The notes: generated from the sequence alone by a model not told the origin. DNA of 64,000 nucleotides from Actinomadura opuntiae (GCF_030283205.1 NZ_JASNWF010000030.1:42441-106440), one strand, 5' to 3'. Positions 34,578 to 43,518 are shown, numbered from the stretch's first letter. Numbers and translations are program-made.

Positions 34578-36116
34578 TTAACGGCCAGTTTGCGACGCCG
34601 CTTCGCCGAACCGGAAGACATCATCGTCGACGGTCCATTGTTGAGCCATCTCTACGGCTTTTCGGTATTTGCGATACTTGCGGGCGCCGAGGTCATTGTC
34701 GGGGTGCGGGGTCCAGGCAGCGGCGTACTGCCACCTGCTGCGAAGCGCGTCAGCACTCGGCCATATTCCAGTGGCCAGGCCGGCTGCATAGGCCGCGCCG
34801 AGGCAGCTGGTCTCCAGCAGCAACGACCGGACGATCCTTAGATCGAGCACGTCGGCGAGTGACTGCATGAGCAGCCCATTGGCGGTCAGTGCGCCGTCGA
34901 CCCGCAAGAACTCGGGTTGGAAACCATAGTCGAGTGTCATGGCCTCGACGATTTCGCGGGTCTGGTAGGCCGTCGTCTCCAGCACGGCGCGGGCCAGGTG
35001 CCCACTGTCGGCGAGATCTGTCAGACCCGCCAGGACACCGTGCGCATCCGGGCGCCAATGAGGGACGGACAACCTCGATGGTGTCGGCGCCAGGTAGACC
35101 CCGCCGCTATCGGGCACGGATTCGGCGAGGCCTTGCAACTCGGGTGTGAGGCCGAGGTGGCTTGGCCGGTTCGGGAGCCAGCGGGTCAGCGGGGCGGTGT
35201 CGGCGATCGCGCCTTCAAGAGCATAAACCGCAGGTTCGCCTTCGAGCTGGAAACCGACCGTGGACAACAGCCCGTGTTGAGAGGCCACGGGTTGGTGGCC
35301 GGTGTTGAGCAGCAGGAAGCCGCCGGTGCTGTAGGTGCACTTGGCCTCTCCGGCCGCAAGGCAGGACTGCCCGAATAGCGCCGCTTGCTGGTCACCGAGG
35401 GCGGCGGCGATCGGCACGCCCTCCAATACGCCGCGCGCTGTCCCGTAGACCTCGGCCGATGGACGGATTTCCGGCAGCATCGAACGGGGGATGCCCATCG
35501 CGGCGAGGGCGTCCTCGTCCCATTTCAGGCTCCGCAGGTCCATCAGGAGGGTGCGGCTCGCGTTGGTGACATCGGTGACGTGGACGGCGCCGCCGGTCAG
35601 ATTCCAGATCAACCAGGTGTCCACCGTCCCGAACAGCAGTTCCCCGCGCTCAGCGCGGTCTCGGACACCCGGCACATGGTCCAGCAGCCACCGGATCTTC
35701 GGGCCGGGGAAGTAGGACGCCACCGGAAGGCCCGTACGTGCCGCGAACCGCTGCAGGCCATGCCTCGCCACAAGTTCGCGGCAGAGCGCCTCGGCGCGAA
35801 TATCCTGCCCGACCAGCGCATTGTGCACGGGCCGTCCGGTCGACCTGTCCCATACGATCGTGGTCTCGCGCTGGTTGCTGACTCCGACGGCGCAAAGATC
35901 GGCCGCCCGCAGGCCAGACGTGCGCAGGGCGCTAGCGACGACGTCCTGAACCCGCACCCAGATTTGGGTACCGTCGTGCTCCACCCACCCTGGACGGGGG
36001 AAGAACTGCTGGTGCTTTCGCTGGGCGGCTCCCAGCACCCTGCCGGAGGCATCGAAGATCATGCACCGGGTGGAGGTCACCCCCTGGTCGATTGCCGCGA
36101 CATGGCGCTGCCGCAT
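34578..36116 (-). CDS. glpK: FGGY-family glycerol kinase, divergent
   Basis: The 512-residue protein aligns over its length with glycerol kinase: DQGVTSTR, PGWVEHD, NQRETTIVWDR, FGTVDTWLIW, HVTDVTNASRT, GDQQAALFGQ and YALEGAI. Of the glycerol-contacting residues known from E. coli, Arg83/Glu84 (NQRET), the Tyr after ASYFP, Asp245 (GDQQ) and Phe270 are kept, but Trp103 is replaced by Gly (VGQD instead of VWQD). The loop GLGAPYW is changed to RLSVPHW and DGGAVAN to DGALTAN. It is therefore a family member with an altered pocket, possibly for another polyol. Its place among esterases suggests it phosphorylates the alcohol released from a glyceride or polyol ester. Confidence 0.85.
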   Translation of the reverse strand: MRQRHVAAIDQGVTSTRCMIFDASGRVLGAAQRKHQQFFPRPGWVEHDGTQIWVRVQDVVASALRTSGLRAADLCAVGVSNQRETTIVWDRSTGRPVHNALVGQDIRAEALCRELVARHGLQRFAARTGLPVASYFPGPKIRWLLDHVPGVRDRAERGELLFGTVDTWLIWNLTGGAVHVTDVTNASRTLLMDLRSLKWDEDALAAMGIPRSMLPEIRPSAEVYGTARGVLEGVPIAAALGDQQAALFGQSCLAAGEAKCTYSTGGFLLLNTGHQPVASQHGLLSTVGFQLEGEPAVYALEGAIADTAPLTRWLPNRPSHLGLTPELQGLAESVPDSGGVYLAPTPSRLSVPHWRPDAHGVLAGLTDLADSGHLARAVLETTAYQTREIVEAMTLDYGFQPEFLRVDGALTANGLLMQSLADVLDLRIVRSLLLETSCLGAAYAAGLATGIWPSADALRSRWQYAAAWTPHPDNDLGARKYRKYRKAVEMAQQWTVDDDVFRFGEAASQTGR

Positions 36117-36488
36117 AGGTGGGTCCCCCTGTCTGGCTGTTCAGCGAATACAGCGAGACCCTAGGGACGTGAACGCGTCGCCAACAATGCCACGGCGGCT
36201 AACGTTCCCGACGACATTGTCACCGCGAGATAACGAGGAAAGCGGTGAGGTCGCTTAGCTGATCGTGTGGACCGCAGCCGTGGGAGCGTTCATCGTCGTG
36301 GCGCCGGCTGTAGTGTCGATGGTCGTCGCTTGGCCGGTCGGACCTCGCACAACACGTTCGGGCCCCGGCGCCATGGAACGCCAGGGCCCGAACATGACCG
36401 CAGCAGCCTCGCCCATCCCCAGTGGTGCCGCTGCGAGTCTCTACTGAGCCGACCGCGTCACCGGAGATTCTCTCCCGCGGTAGCTCTC
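36117..36488. other. Intergenic region upstream of the glycerol kinase gene
   Basis: No gene was recognised. A GACATTGTC motif lies at 36213-36221, the reverse complement of the core of the 18.7-kb direct repeats. A long hairpin has arms GTTCGGGCCC (36356-36365) and GGGCCCGAAC (36384-36393) and an inner GGCG/CGCC pairing. It may end transcription coming from the upstream polyester hydrolase gene. Confidence 0.45.
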
Positions 36489-36522
36489 CCGGGCGGGCCC
36501 CGGAACGCCGGGGCCCGCCCGG
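36489..36522 (-). terminator. Strong GC hairpin after the cutinase-like gene
   Basis: A perfect 15-bp stem pairs 36489-36503 with 36508-36522 (right arm CCGGGGCCCGCCCGG) around an AACG tetraloop. It begins six bases after the stop codon of the gene ending at 36528. It lacks a U-tract, like many actinobacterial terminators. Confidence 0.75.
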
Positions 36523-36527
36523 TCAGG

Positions 36528-37418
36528 TCACGATGAGCAATTCCCCTGGTGCGAGGACAGGTAGGAGTCGGAGGTGATGGGGCAGTTGAACTGCTGGTAC
36601 CGCGAGTCGCCGGACAGGTACACCTTCAGCCACGGGACGACGTACCGGGCGATGTTCGCGTTGGCGGTGAGCACCGTTCCGTGGTTGCCGCCGGCGATGT
36701 CCAGCAGCTGCTTGGGCGTGGAGCTCGGGAGCCCGTTGTAGACGGTGGGGGACTCGCTGCTGAGGGTGTCGTTCTGCCCGGTGATGATCATGGTCGGGAT
36801 GGCGACCTGGCTGAGCTGCGAGGACTGCACGGCGGGCTGGTTGACCGGGTCGAGCAGGATCGCGGCCTTGAGGGACGGCTTGTTGAACTCCTCCAGGAGC
36901 GACCCGCCGCCGCCGAAGGAGTGGCCCAGGACGCCGAGGGTGTTGGCGTTCACCCTGCTCTTGACGGTGCTGGTCTGGGTGAGGTAAGTCAGCGCCTTGT
37001 CGATCTGGGGCTGCCGCTGGGTCGGGTAGAGCATGGTGCTGGTGAAGTTGATCGTCATCGCCACGAATCCCTGCGATGCCAGCGTCTTGCCGTACCACGA
37101 CAGGACGGACTGGGAGCTGGTGAGGCCGGGGGCCAGCACCACCCCCGGGTAGGGGCCGTCGGTGGTGGAGGTGGGGTAGTAGATGGTCGCCGCGCCGAAC
37201 TGCCCGCTGTTCTGCACCGTCGCCGTGGAGGTCTGGTACGGGCCGGTCAGGGTCTTGACGTCGTTGAGCGTGGGGTCCGGCCCCGCTGCGGCCGTCGCGG
37301 GGGTGGTGGCGACGGTCGTCGACAGCAGGCCGGCGGCGGCGAGGGTGGCGGCCGCCAGTGCCCGCGAACGGACGGCGCGACCAGCGTGTCTCGTGCGGGG
37401 CTTCATCCACATTTTCAT
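36528..37418 (-). CDS. Secreted polyesterase-lipase-cutinase family hydrolase (PETase-fold)
   Basis: The 296-residue protein has a Sec signal ending near ATAAA (residue ~45) and an ATG behind GAGGAGG. The mature part follows Thermobifida cutinases and PET hydrolases: AATIYYPTST, PGVVLAPGLTSS, Ser167 in GHSFGGGGS, an Asp in TGQNDT, a His in GGNHGT and a C-terminal Cys pair (FNCPI and GNCSS). It departs from known PET hydrolases at substrate-cleft positions: the conserved Tyr after PG is Leu, the Met after the Ser is Phe, and the Trp of TPWH is replaced (DPVNQ). It is probably an extracellular esterase or lipase on a different polymer or lipid. It is monocistronic and ends in a strong hairpin. 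Confidence 0.85.
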   Translation of the reverse strand: MKMWMKPRTRHAGRAVRSRALAAATLAAAGLLSTTVATTPATAAAGPDPTLNDVKTLTGPYQTSTATVQNSGQFGAATIYYPTSTTDGPYPGVVLAPGLTSSQSVLSWYGKTLASQGFVAMTINFTSTMLYPTQRQPQIDKALTYLTQTSTVKSRVNANTLGVLGHSFGGGGSLLEEFNKPSLKAAILLDPVNQPAVQSSQLSQVAIPTMIITGQNDTLSSESPTVYNGLPSSTPKQLLDIAGGNHGTVLTANANIARYVVPWLKVYLSGDSRYQQFNCPITSDSYLSSHQGNCSS

Positions 37419-37779
37419 GCGGGGGTACCTCCTCGGGTAACGGCGGGTCGTTGGGTCCCGCTGCTGCCAGGGAGTGTCTGTCGGGCCGTTGATTTCCCGC
37501 TATCCGTATAACTACCTGTCTGCATACGTGCATTTCTTGCTTCCGATGGAGATCGTTCCGCTCTGAACGTCCATGACGCTGACGGGGTCGGCGCGACCGC
37601 GGTGAGCCTGCGCGCGGCGTCGACGAGCACCCTGGTGCACGACCAACGATGACGGGCGGGAGCGTGGTCGCGCGCTGACGCTCTGGAATTGCAGTGCTGC
37701 GGCCCGCTACTATCTGTGGCCCTGCGGCGCTTTCGACTGGTCGACCACCTCCTCCCACCCCCACCCAAGGAGGCGTCCC
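37419..37779. other. Divergent intergenic region with putative promoter
   Basis: This 361-base region separates the cutinase-like gene from the second ATPase-LuxR gene. For the regulator, TTGCAG (37689-37694) and TATCTG (37711-37716) with a 16-base spacer form a plausible plus-strand promoter. An AT-rich patch at 37500-37530 may hold the promoter of the cutinase-like gene. No gene is seen. Confidence 0.35.
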
Positions 37780-40125
37780 GTGTCCGAACCGTCTCCACCT
37801 CCCTCCGACGTCCCCGAAATGTCCCCCAGCATGGACGGCGAGGCCGCTGCTGGTCTTCCGGCCGAACTCACCAGTTTCATCGGGCGCCGGCGCGAGTATG
37901 TCGAGCTGAGGCGACTGCTCGGCGAAGCTCGCCTGATCACGTTGACCGGGCCCGCCGGGATCGGCAAGACCAGACTGGCGACACGGGTGGCGGCCCGGAT
38001 CGGGCATGCCTTCGCTCAGCGCGTTGTCTTCGTCGACTTAGCGGGATTGCGTGATCCGAACCGGTTGCCCGATCAGGTCGCCAAGCGGCTGAACCTGCAG
38101 AACATGACCGGCAGGCCGATCTGCGATGTCGTGCTCGATTACCTGCAGGACCGTCAGGTTCTGCTCGTGCTGGACAACTGTGAGCACATGATGCCCGACT
38201 GCTCGGTGTTCGTCGGCTTGTTGCTTGCGCAGTGCCCCAAGACAAGAATCCTGGCCACCAGCCGGCAGTCGCTCGCGGTAGCGGGGGAGCGTGTCCTCCC
38301 GGTCGCGCCGCTACCGCTACCGGACGCGCGCGAGCATGCCGAGCAGCACGAGTTGGAACAGTACGACGGTATTCGGTTGTTCGTTGAGCGGGCGACGGCG
38401 GTCTGCCCGAGTTTTCAGATCACGCACGATAACAGTGCTCATGTCGCACGACTGTGTCGGCACCTGGAGGGCATCCCTCTGGCGCTGGAACTGGCCGCCG
38501 CACGGGTCCGCGTGTTGGCGCCCAATCAGATCACCGATCGACTCGCCAGTCGCCTGGAATTACTGACCAAAGGACCACGCTCTGCTCCAGAGCGCCATCA
38601 AACCTTGCGAGCGGCCATCCAGTGGAGCTATGACCTGTGCTCGACGGCAGAGCAGGTCATGTGGGCGCGGCTTTCAGTGTTCGTCGACGGGTTCGACCTA
38701 GAAGCCGCCGAATACGTGTGCGCTGGGCCGCACGTGCCCGACGGGGCCGTCATCGACCTGATCGACAGCCTGCTGGACAAGTCGATCATAGTCCGCACAC
38801 AGCAGACCACGAGTGTCCGTCACCGCATGCTCGTAACCCTTCGCGAATATGGACGGGAACAACTGGAAAATTCTGGCGACCTCGCGAAAGTCACCCGCCG
38901 ACACCGCGACTGGTTCGCGCGTCTTGCCTCCGCGGCGGACGAGCAGTGGGTCAGCCAGGCGCAGTCCAAGTGGACCGCCCGCCTGCACAACGATCTCGCT
39001 AACCTGCGAGCCGCATTGGAATGGTCGATCCACACACCCGGCGAGGCGGGCGCCGTGATGCGAATGATGCGTCACCTCAGCAGCTTTTGGGCCACACAGG
39101 GCCTAAACGCCGAGGGGCTGACCTGGCTGGGGCGAGCCTTGGCCGTCGCTCCACCTGATCATCTCGACCGCGCTTGGGCATTGGCTACCAGCGCGGAGTT
39201 CTCTTTCTGGATGACCAACCTTTCCGGAACCCTCATGCTGCTGGACCAAGCCGACGAGCTCAACGCGGGTCGAGACAAGTTACTGACCGGATACACCGTC
39301 GGGCTTCGCGGACTGGCACATCGTAACGATCCGCAAGCCTCTGCCGTGTTCACCGAGAAAGCCGTGGACATCTTCCGTGAGCAAGGACAAGTACGAGGCG
39401 AACTGCATCCGCTGTTCGGGTTAGCCGTAGCCCGGGCCTACCTGGACGACCTGGCCGGAGCGCGCGTCGCCCTGGAACGGATGACCGCGCTCACGAAGAC
39501 CGCGGGAGACGTCATCTTCCGGAACATGGCCCGTTTCGCGACCGTGGCCGTCGAGGTCACCGCAGGCGACGCCGCTGTGGCGGCGCGAACCGCGCGCGAA
39601 GCCCTCGCAGCATCCGCGGCTACGGGATACCACAGTCTGGACGTGGCCTACTTCGTCGAAGCGCTCGCCTGGGTCGCCTCCCGACAGGGTGACCATAAGC
39701 GCGCCGCTATCCTCTTCGGCGCAGCCGCCGCTCGTTGGGAGCATCTCGGTATCTCGCCGGAACAGATGAGCGCCCGCGCACATCAGAACTTTCATGACGC
39801 AACCAGGTCGAACCTAGGAGCCGAACAATTCGCAGACGCCTTCGACGCCGGCCGTCGGTTGCTTTACGACGACACGATCAGTTTCGCGCTCGAGGAGCAC
39901 GGAAGCGATACCTCACATTCTGGCCTAACCGCCCACGGGCCACTTTCTGAACGCCAATGGGAGATCGCTCGACTCATCGCCGACGGACTCATCAATCGCG
40001 AAATAGCCTCAAGACTGTTCATCTCTCCTCGCACTGTCGAGGGACACGTTCAAGTGATTCTCAAGAAACTCGGACTCAGTAAGCGAACGCAGATAGCCGC
40101 ATGGGCAATAAAGTGCCAAAAATAG
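37780..40125 (+). CDS. Large ATPase-type LuxR-family transcriptional regulator (paralogue)
   Basis: The regulator is 781 residues with a GTG start behind AAGGAGG. It has the same architecture as the protein encoded at 30862-33147. The NTPase domain has TGPAGIGKTR (Walker A), VLLVLDNCEH (Walker B), ATSRQSLAVAGE and GIPLALELAAARV. A helical-repeat middle and a C-terminal LuxR helix-turn-helix (LSERQWEIARLIADGLINRE, then ISPRTVEGHVQVIL) follow. The two are clear paralogues with conserved positions across the whole length. Base composition is slightly less GC-rich near its 3' end. It probably controls the cutinase-like gene or the wider ester locus. Confidence 0.88.
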   Translation: MSEPSPPPSDVPEMSPSMDGEAAAGLPAELTSFIGRRREYVELRRLLGEARLITLTGPAGIGKTRLATRVAARIGHAFAQRVVFVDLAGLRDPNRLPDQVAKRLNLQNMTGRPICDVVLDYLQDRQVLLVLDNCEHMMPDCSVFVGLLLAQCPKTRILATSRQSLAVAGERVLPVAPLPLPDAREHAEQHELEQYDGIRLFVERATAVCPSFQITHDNSAHVARLCRHLEGIPLALELAAARVRVLAPNQITDRLASRLELLTKGPRSAPERHQTLRAAIQWSYDLCSTAEQVMWARLSVFVDGFDLEAAEYVCAGPHVPDGAVIDLIDSLLDKSIIVRTQQTTSVRHRMLVTLREYGREQLENSGDLAKVTRRHRDWFARLASAADEQWVSQAQSKWTARLHNDLANLRAALEWSIHTPGEAGAVMRMMRHLSSFWATQGLNAEGLTWLGRALAVAPPDHLDRAWALATSAEFSFWMTNLSGTLMLLDQADELNAGRDKLLTGYTVGLRGLAHRNDPQASAVFTEKAVDIFREQGQVRGELHPLFGLAVARAYLDDLAGARVALERMTALTKTAGDVIFRNMARFATVAVEVTAGDAAVAARTAREALAASAATGYHSLDVAYFVEALAWVASRQGDHKRAAILFGAAAARWEHLGISPEQMSARAHQNFHDATRSNLGAEQFADAFDAGRRLLYDDTISFALEEHGSDTSHSGLTAHGPLSERQWEIARLIADGLINREIASRLFISPRTVEGHVQVILKKLGLSKRTQIAAWAIKCQK

Positions 40126-40394
40126 CTTAGGGTCGGCTTTCGGTGTTGATTGCAAAAGGCAACTGGCGAACAGCGCCTGGCGTTTCAGAGATGAGATGAA
40201 CGCTTCGGCCAGAATGTTGCCGCCACTGGATCCAACATCGGCCGATGAGCGTCGCACCCGGGCCCCTGCGCATGCGGCGGCGACTCTACCGAAGGGCCCT
40301 GAGCTGATTCAACCAGCGACGCCCGGGCAACGTCGATGCGACGCCGATGAGGCACCTTGATCCTCGAAAGACCTCGACCTCTGCCTCCGGGAAC
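40126..40394. other. Intergenic DNA between regulator and insertion sequence
   Basis: Apart from a transposase fragment on the minus strand (listed separately), nothing was recognised. Confidence 0.35.
40170..40257 (-). pseudogene. Fragment of an rve-type transposase
   Basis: The minus-strand frame from 40257 contains GSSGGNILAEAFISSLKR, which resembles the block around the catalytic Glu of IS3/IS481-type (rve) transposases (consensus D-N-A-x-A-E-S-F-F-x-x-L-K). It is only ~30 residues long, without a DDE context upstream. It suggests an earlier insertion at the same site. Confidence 0.4.
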
Positions 40395-41656
40395 GACTCT
40401 GTGCTTGCCGAAAAGTACGTCCGTGCAGGTGAGAGCCCTAATGTCCGGCGGGTGGCGTCGCAGGTTGGGAACCGTCGCGGGACATGCCACGACGCTGCCC
40501 TCGCCCCGGGAGAATGGGCGGTTGTGCTGTTGCGACTGGCCTACTTGACCGTGGCGAACGCGTTCGCGGTGCTGCGTCTGCTTCCGATGACCGACCGGGA
40601 GAAGGACGCCGAAATCTTGGTGCTGCGGCATCAGATCACGGTGCTGGAGCGCCAATTGGACGGGGCGAGGGTGCGGTTCACCGGTCCGGATCGAGCGCTG
40701 CTCGCGGCGCTGCTGCACCGGCTGCCTCGTGGCGTATTGCGGCAGACGCGGCTGCTCGTGCGGCCGGACACAGTACTGCGCTGGCACCGGGACCTGATTG
40801 CGGGTCGGCACGCTGCTCGCTCCAGCCCCAAGCGTCCGGGGCGACCACCGACCGTCCGCTCGATCCGGGCTCTCGTCCTTCGCCTGGTGCGGGAGAACCC
40901 GAGCTGGGGCTACCGACGGGTGCACGGCGAACTGCTGGTGCTCGGCGTTAAGGTGGCCGCCTCTACCATCTGGGAGATCCTCAAGGACGCAGGCGTCGAT
41001 CCGGCGCCCGAGCGTTCCGCCACCACCTGGGCCGGGTTCCTGCGCTCGCAAGCGAAGGCGCTGCTGGCGTGTGACTTCCTGGAGACCGCGACCCTCACCG
41101 GTGCCCGCATGTACGTGCTGGCGGTCATCGAACATCGCACCCGCCGAGTCCGGATCTTGGGCGCTACCGCTCACCCGACCGCCTCGTGGGTGACGCAGGC
41201 GGCGCGGAACCTGGTCATGGACCTGGAGGACGCCGGCTGCCGGGCGCGGTTCGTAATCCGCGACCGCGATGGCAAGTTCCCCGAGGAGTTCGACGCCGTC
41301 CTGGCCGAAGCCGGTATCCGGGTGCTGCTCACTGGGGTGCGGATGCCGAGGATGAACGCGGTGATGGAGCGGTGGATGCAGACCTGCCGCCGTGAACTGC
41401 TCGACCGCACGTTGATCTGGAACCAGCGTCACCTGCTCCAGGCCCTCCGCGAGTTCGAGACCTTTTACAACGAGCATCGGCCTCATCAGGGCATCGCCAA
41501 CGCCCGCCCGCTGAAGCCGCTGCCTTCAGCGATCACCGAACCGAACCAGATCGCTCACCTGAACATCCGAAGAAGGCAACGGCTGGGAGGGATTCTCAAC
41601 GAGTATGAACATGCCGCTTGACCTGCGCGGACGAGATTTTCGGCAGGGACAGGGTC
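40395..41656 (+). mobile_element. Insertion sequence with 36-bp imperfect terminal inverted repeats
   Basis: Left repeat 40395-40430 and right repeat 41621-41656 match in inverted orientation at about 29 of 36 positions. Shared blocks are GAC-CTGT at the outer end, TGCCGAAAA in the middle and GTCCG-GCAGGT at the inner end. The element is 1262 bp and carries one transposase gene whose stop codon touches the right repeat. No convincing target-site duplication is visible; the flanks read GGGAAC and GAAGTG. Confidence 0.75.
40524..41621 (+). CDS. Integrase-core (rve) transposase of the insertion sequence
   Basis: The product is about 365 residues from the GTG at 40524, preceded by GGGAG. An N-terminal helical region with EILVLRHQITVLERQL is followed by a helix-turn-helix-like segment (NPSWGYRRVHGELLVLGV), and then the rve core. 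DDE candidates are Asp in LACDFLET, Asp in IRDRDGKF and Glu in NAVMERWMQ, with NEHRPHQGI after it as usual. The gene fills the space between the two terminal repeats and appears intact, so the element may still be active. It belongs to the common actinobacterial integrase-core family; IS family not assigned. Confidence 0.85.
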   Translation: MLLRLAYLTVANAFAVLRLLPMTDREKDAEILVLRHQITVLERQLDGARVRFTGPDRALLAALLHRLPRGVLRQTRLLVRPDTVLRWHRDLIAGRHAARSSPKRPGRPPTVRSIRALVLRLVRENPSWGYRRVHGELLVLGVKVAASTIWEILKDAGVDPAPERSATTWAGFLRSQAKALLACDFLETATLTGARMYVLAVIEHRTRRVRILGATAHPTASWVTQAARNLVMDLEDAGCRARFVIRDRDGKFPEEFDAVLAEAGIRVLLTGVRMPRMNAVMERWMQTCRRELLDRTLIWNQRHLLQALREFETFYNEHRPHQGIANARPLKPLPSAITEPNQIAHLNIRRRQRLGGILNEYEHAA

Positions 41657-41702
41657 GAAGTGGTGGCCCGACGGACTGCGAAGGCTGGTTCTGAACGCGC
41701 GC

Positions 41703-43328
41703 TCAACCGAGTTTCGGGGTGGCGCGGTCGATGATGGGGGACAGGTCGAGGCCGGGTGGGAGGGTGCCGAAGGCGGTTCCCCAGTCGCCGGCGAGGCGGG
41801 TGGCGCAGAAGGCGTCGGCGACGGCCGGGTGTCCGTGCCGAACCAGCAGGGACGCCTGCAGGACCAGGGCCATGCGCTCGACGACGCGGCGGGCGCGGAC
41901 CTGGAGGGTGGCGAAGTCCTGGAGGGAGTCCTTGACCTCGGTGATGGCAGTGTCCAGGCGCGGGTCGGCTCCGGCGGCCCGCCCGACCTCGGTGAAGAAC
42001 GCCTCGACGGTCTGCGGCTCCTTGGCCATGGCGCGCAGCACGTCCAGCGACGCCACGTTGCCGGAGCCCTCCCAGATGGAGTTCAGGGGGGACTCGCGGA
42101 ACAGGCGCGGCATGCCGGACTCCTCGACGTAGCCGTTGCCGCCCAGGCATTCGAGGGACTCGGCCGCGTGCGCCGGCCAGCGCTTGCAGACCCAGTACTT
42201 GCCGACCGCCAGGCCGAGGCGCTTGAACGCGGCCTCGGACGCGTCGCCGCGCACCGAGCGGTCGGTGGCGCCGGCGAGGCGCGTCATCAGGACGGTCGCC
42301 GCCTCCGACTCCACCGCGAGATCGGCCAGGACGTTGCGCATCAGCGGCTGGTCGATGAGGTACTCGCCGAACGCCTTGCGGTGCGCGGCGTGGTGAGCGG
42401 CCATGGTGACGCCCTGGCGCATTCCGGCGGCCGCGCCGATCACGCAGTCCAGCCGGGTCATGTTGACCATCTCGATGATGGTGCGGACGCCGCGTCCCTC
42501 GTCGCCGACCCGCCACGCCACGGCGTTCTCGTACTCGACCTCGGACGAGGCGTTGGACTTGTTGCCGAGCTTGTCCTTCAGCCGCATCAGCCGGAGCGGG
42601 TTGAGCGTGCCGTCGGGGAGGACGCGGGGGACGAGGAAGCAGGTCAGGCCGTCCGGCGCCTGGGCGAGGGTGAGGAACACGTCGCACATCGGGGCACTGG
42701 TGAACCACTTGTGGCCGACGAGGCGGTACGTCCCGTCCGGCTGCGGCGTCGCCTGCGTGGTGTTGGCGCGGACGTCGGAGCCGCCCTGCTTCTCGGTCAT
42801 CGACATGCCGGCCAGCAGCGCGTTCTTGGTGAGCGGGGCGCGCAGCCCGAAGTCGTACTCGGGCTTGGCGAGCAGCGGCTCGTACTGCGCGGCCAGTTCG
42901 GGGGCCTGGCGCAGGGCGGGGACGGCGGCGTACGTCATCGAGATCGGGCAGCCGTGCCCGGCGTCCACGCGCCAGCTGTAGAACTTGGCGGCGCGCGCGA
43001 CGTGCGCGCCCTCGCGGGGGTCGGCCCAGGGGGCGCCGTGCAGGCCGTGCGTGACCGCGACGGTCATCAGCTCGTGCCACGCCGGGTGGAACTCGACCTC
43101 GTCGATGCGGTGCCCGTAGCGGTCGTGGGTGCGCAGGACGGGCGGGTTCTCGTTGGCGAGGCGGCCCCATTCCTGGGCGCGCTCGGTGCCCGCCAGGCGG
43201 CCGAGCTCGTGCACCTCCGCCGCCGCCCAGCCGGCGCCCTCGCGCTCCAGCCCGTCCAGCAGGGCGGGATCGTCGGCCACGTCGTGCCCGGCGAGCGGGG
43301 GAACCTGGTTGAACACCTCGTGGGTCAC
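41703..43328 (-). CDS. aidB: AidB-type acyl-CoA dehydrogenase
   Basis: The 541-residue protein has the same length as E. coli AidB and shares its signature blocks: MTEKQGGSDVRANTTQA, RLKDKLGNKSNAS, NMTRLDCVIGAAAGMRQ and CLGGNGYVEES. It is a flavoprotein of the acyl-CoA dehydrogenase superfamily linked in E. coli to the adaptive response to alkylation damage; its catalytic role is uncertain. GTG start at 43328 with AGGAG nine bases upstream. The gene ends 46 bases from the insertion sequence, which has not damaged it. The divergent DUF1707 gene lies 190 bases away. Confidence 0.9.
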   Translation of the reverse strand: MTHEVFNQVPPLAGHDVADDPALLDGLEREGAGWAAAEVHELGRLAGTERAQEWGRLANENPPVLRTHDRYGHRIDEVEFHPAWHELMTVAVTHGLHGAPWADPREGAHVARAAKFYSWRVDAGHGCPISMTYAAVPALRQAPELAAQYEPLLAKPEYDFGLRAPLTKNALLAGMSMTEKQGGSDVRANTTQATPQPDGTYRLVGHKWFTSAPMCDVFLTLAQAPDGLTCFLVPRVLPDGTLNPLRLMRLKDKLGNKSNASSEVEYENAVAWRVGDEGRGVRTIIEMVNMTRLDCVIGAAAGMRQGVTMAAHHAAHRKAFGEYLIDQPLMRNVLADLAVESEAATVLMTRLAGATDRSVRGDASEAAFKRLGLAVGKYWVCKRWPAHAAESLECLGGNGYVEESGMPRLFRESPLNSIWEGSGNVASLDVLRAMAKEPQTVEAFFTEVGRAAGADPRLDTAITEVKDSLQDFATLQVRARRVVERMALVLQASLLVRHGHPAVADAFCATRLAGDWGTAFGTLPPGLDLSPIIDRATPKLG

Positions 43329-43518
43329 GGCGCTGCTCCTGTGCTGCGGAGGACGGGTCGGGGGGACGCCCCGACGGCAGGATACAGAACCGGGTTCGGG
43401 TAGTTGAAAGATGGATCATGCCGTGCCGGGGGCGGACGGGTCATCCTCCTGAGGTGGTGGGACGATCTCGTCCGCGCGGCGGATTGTCCATGCGGCCCGG
43501 GGGCATAACTTCGAAACC

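Noticed and set aside
41596..43419. 607-codon minus-strand frame over aidB
   Set aside because: Arg/Pro-rich shadow; aidB in the neighbouring frame has full-length homology to the AidB family.
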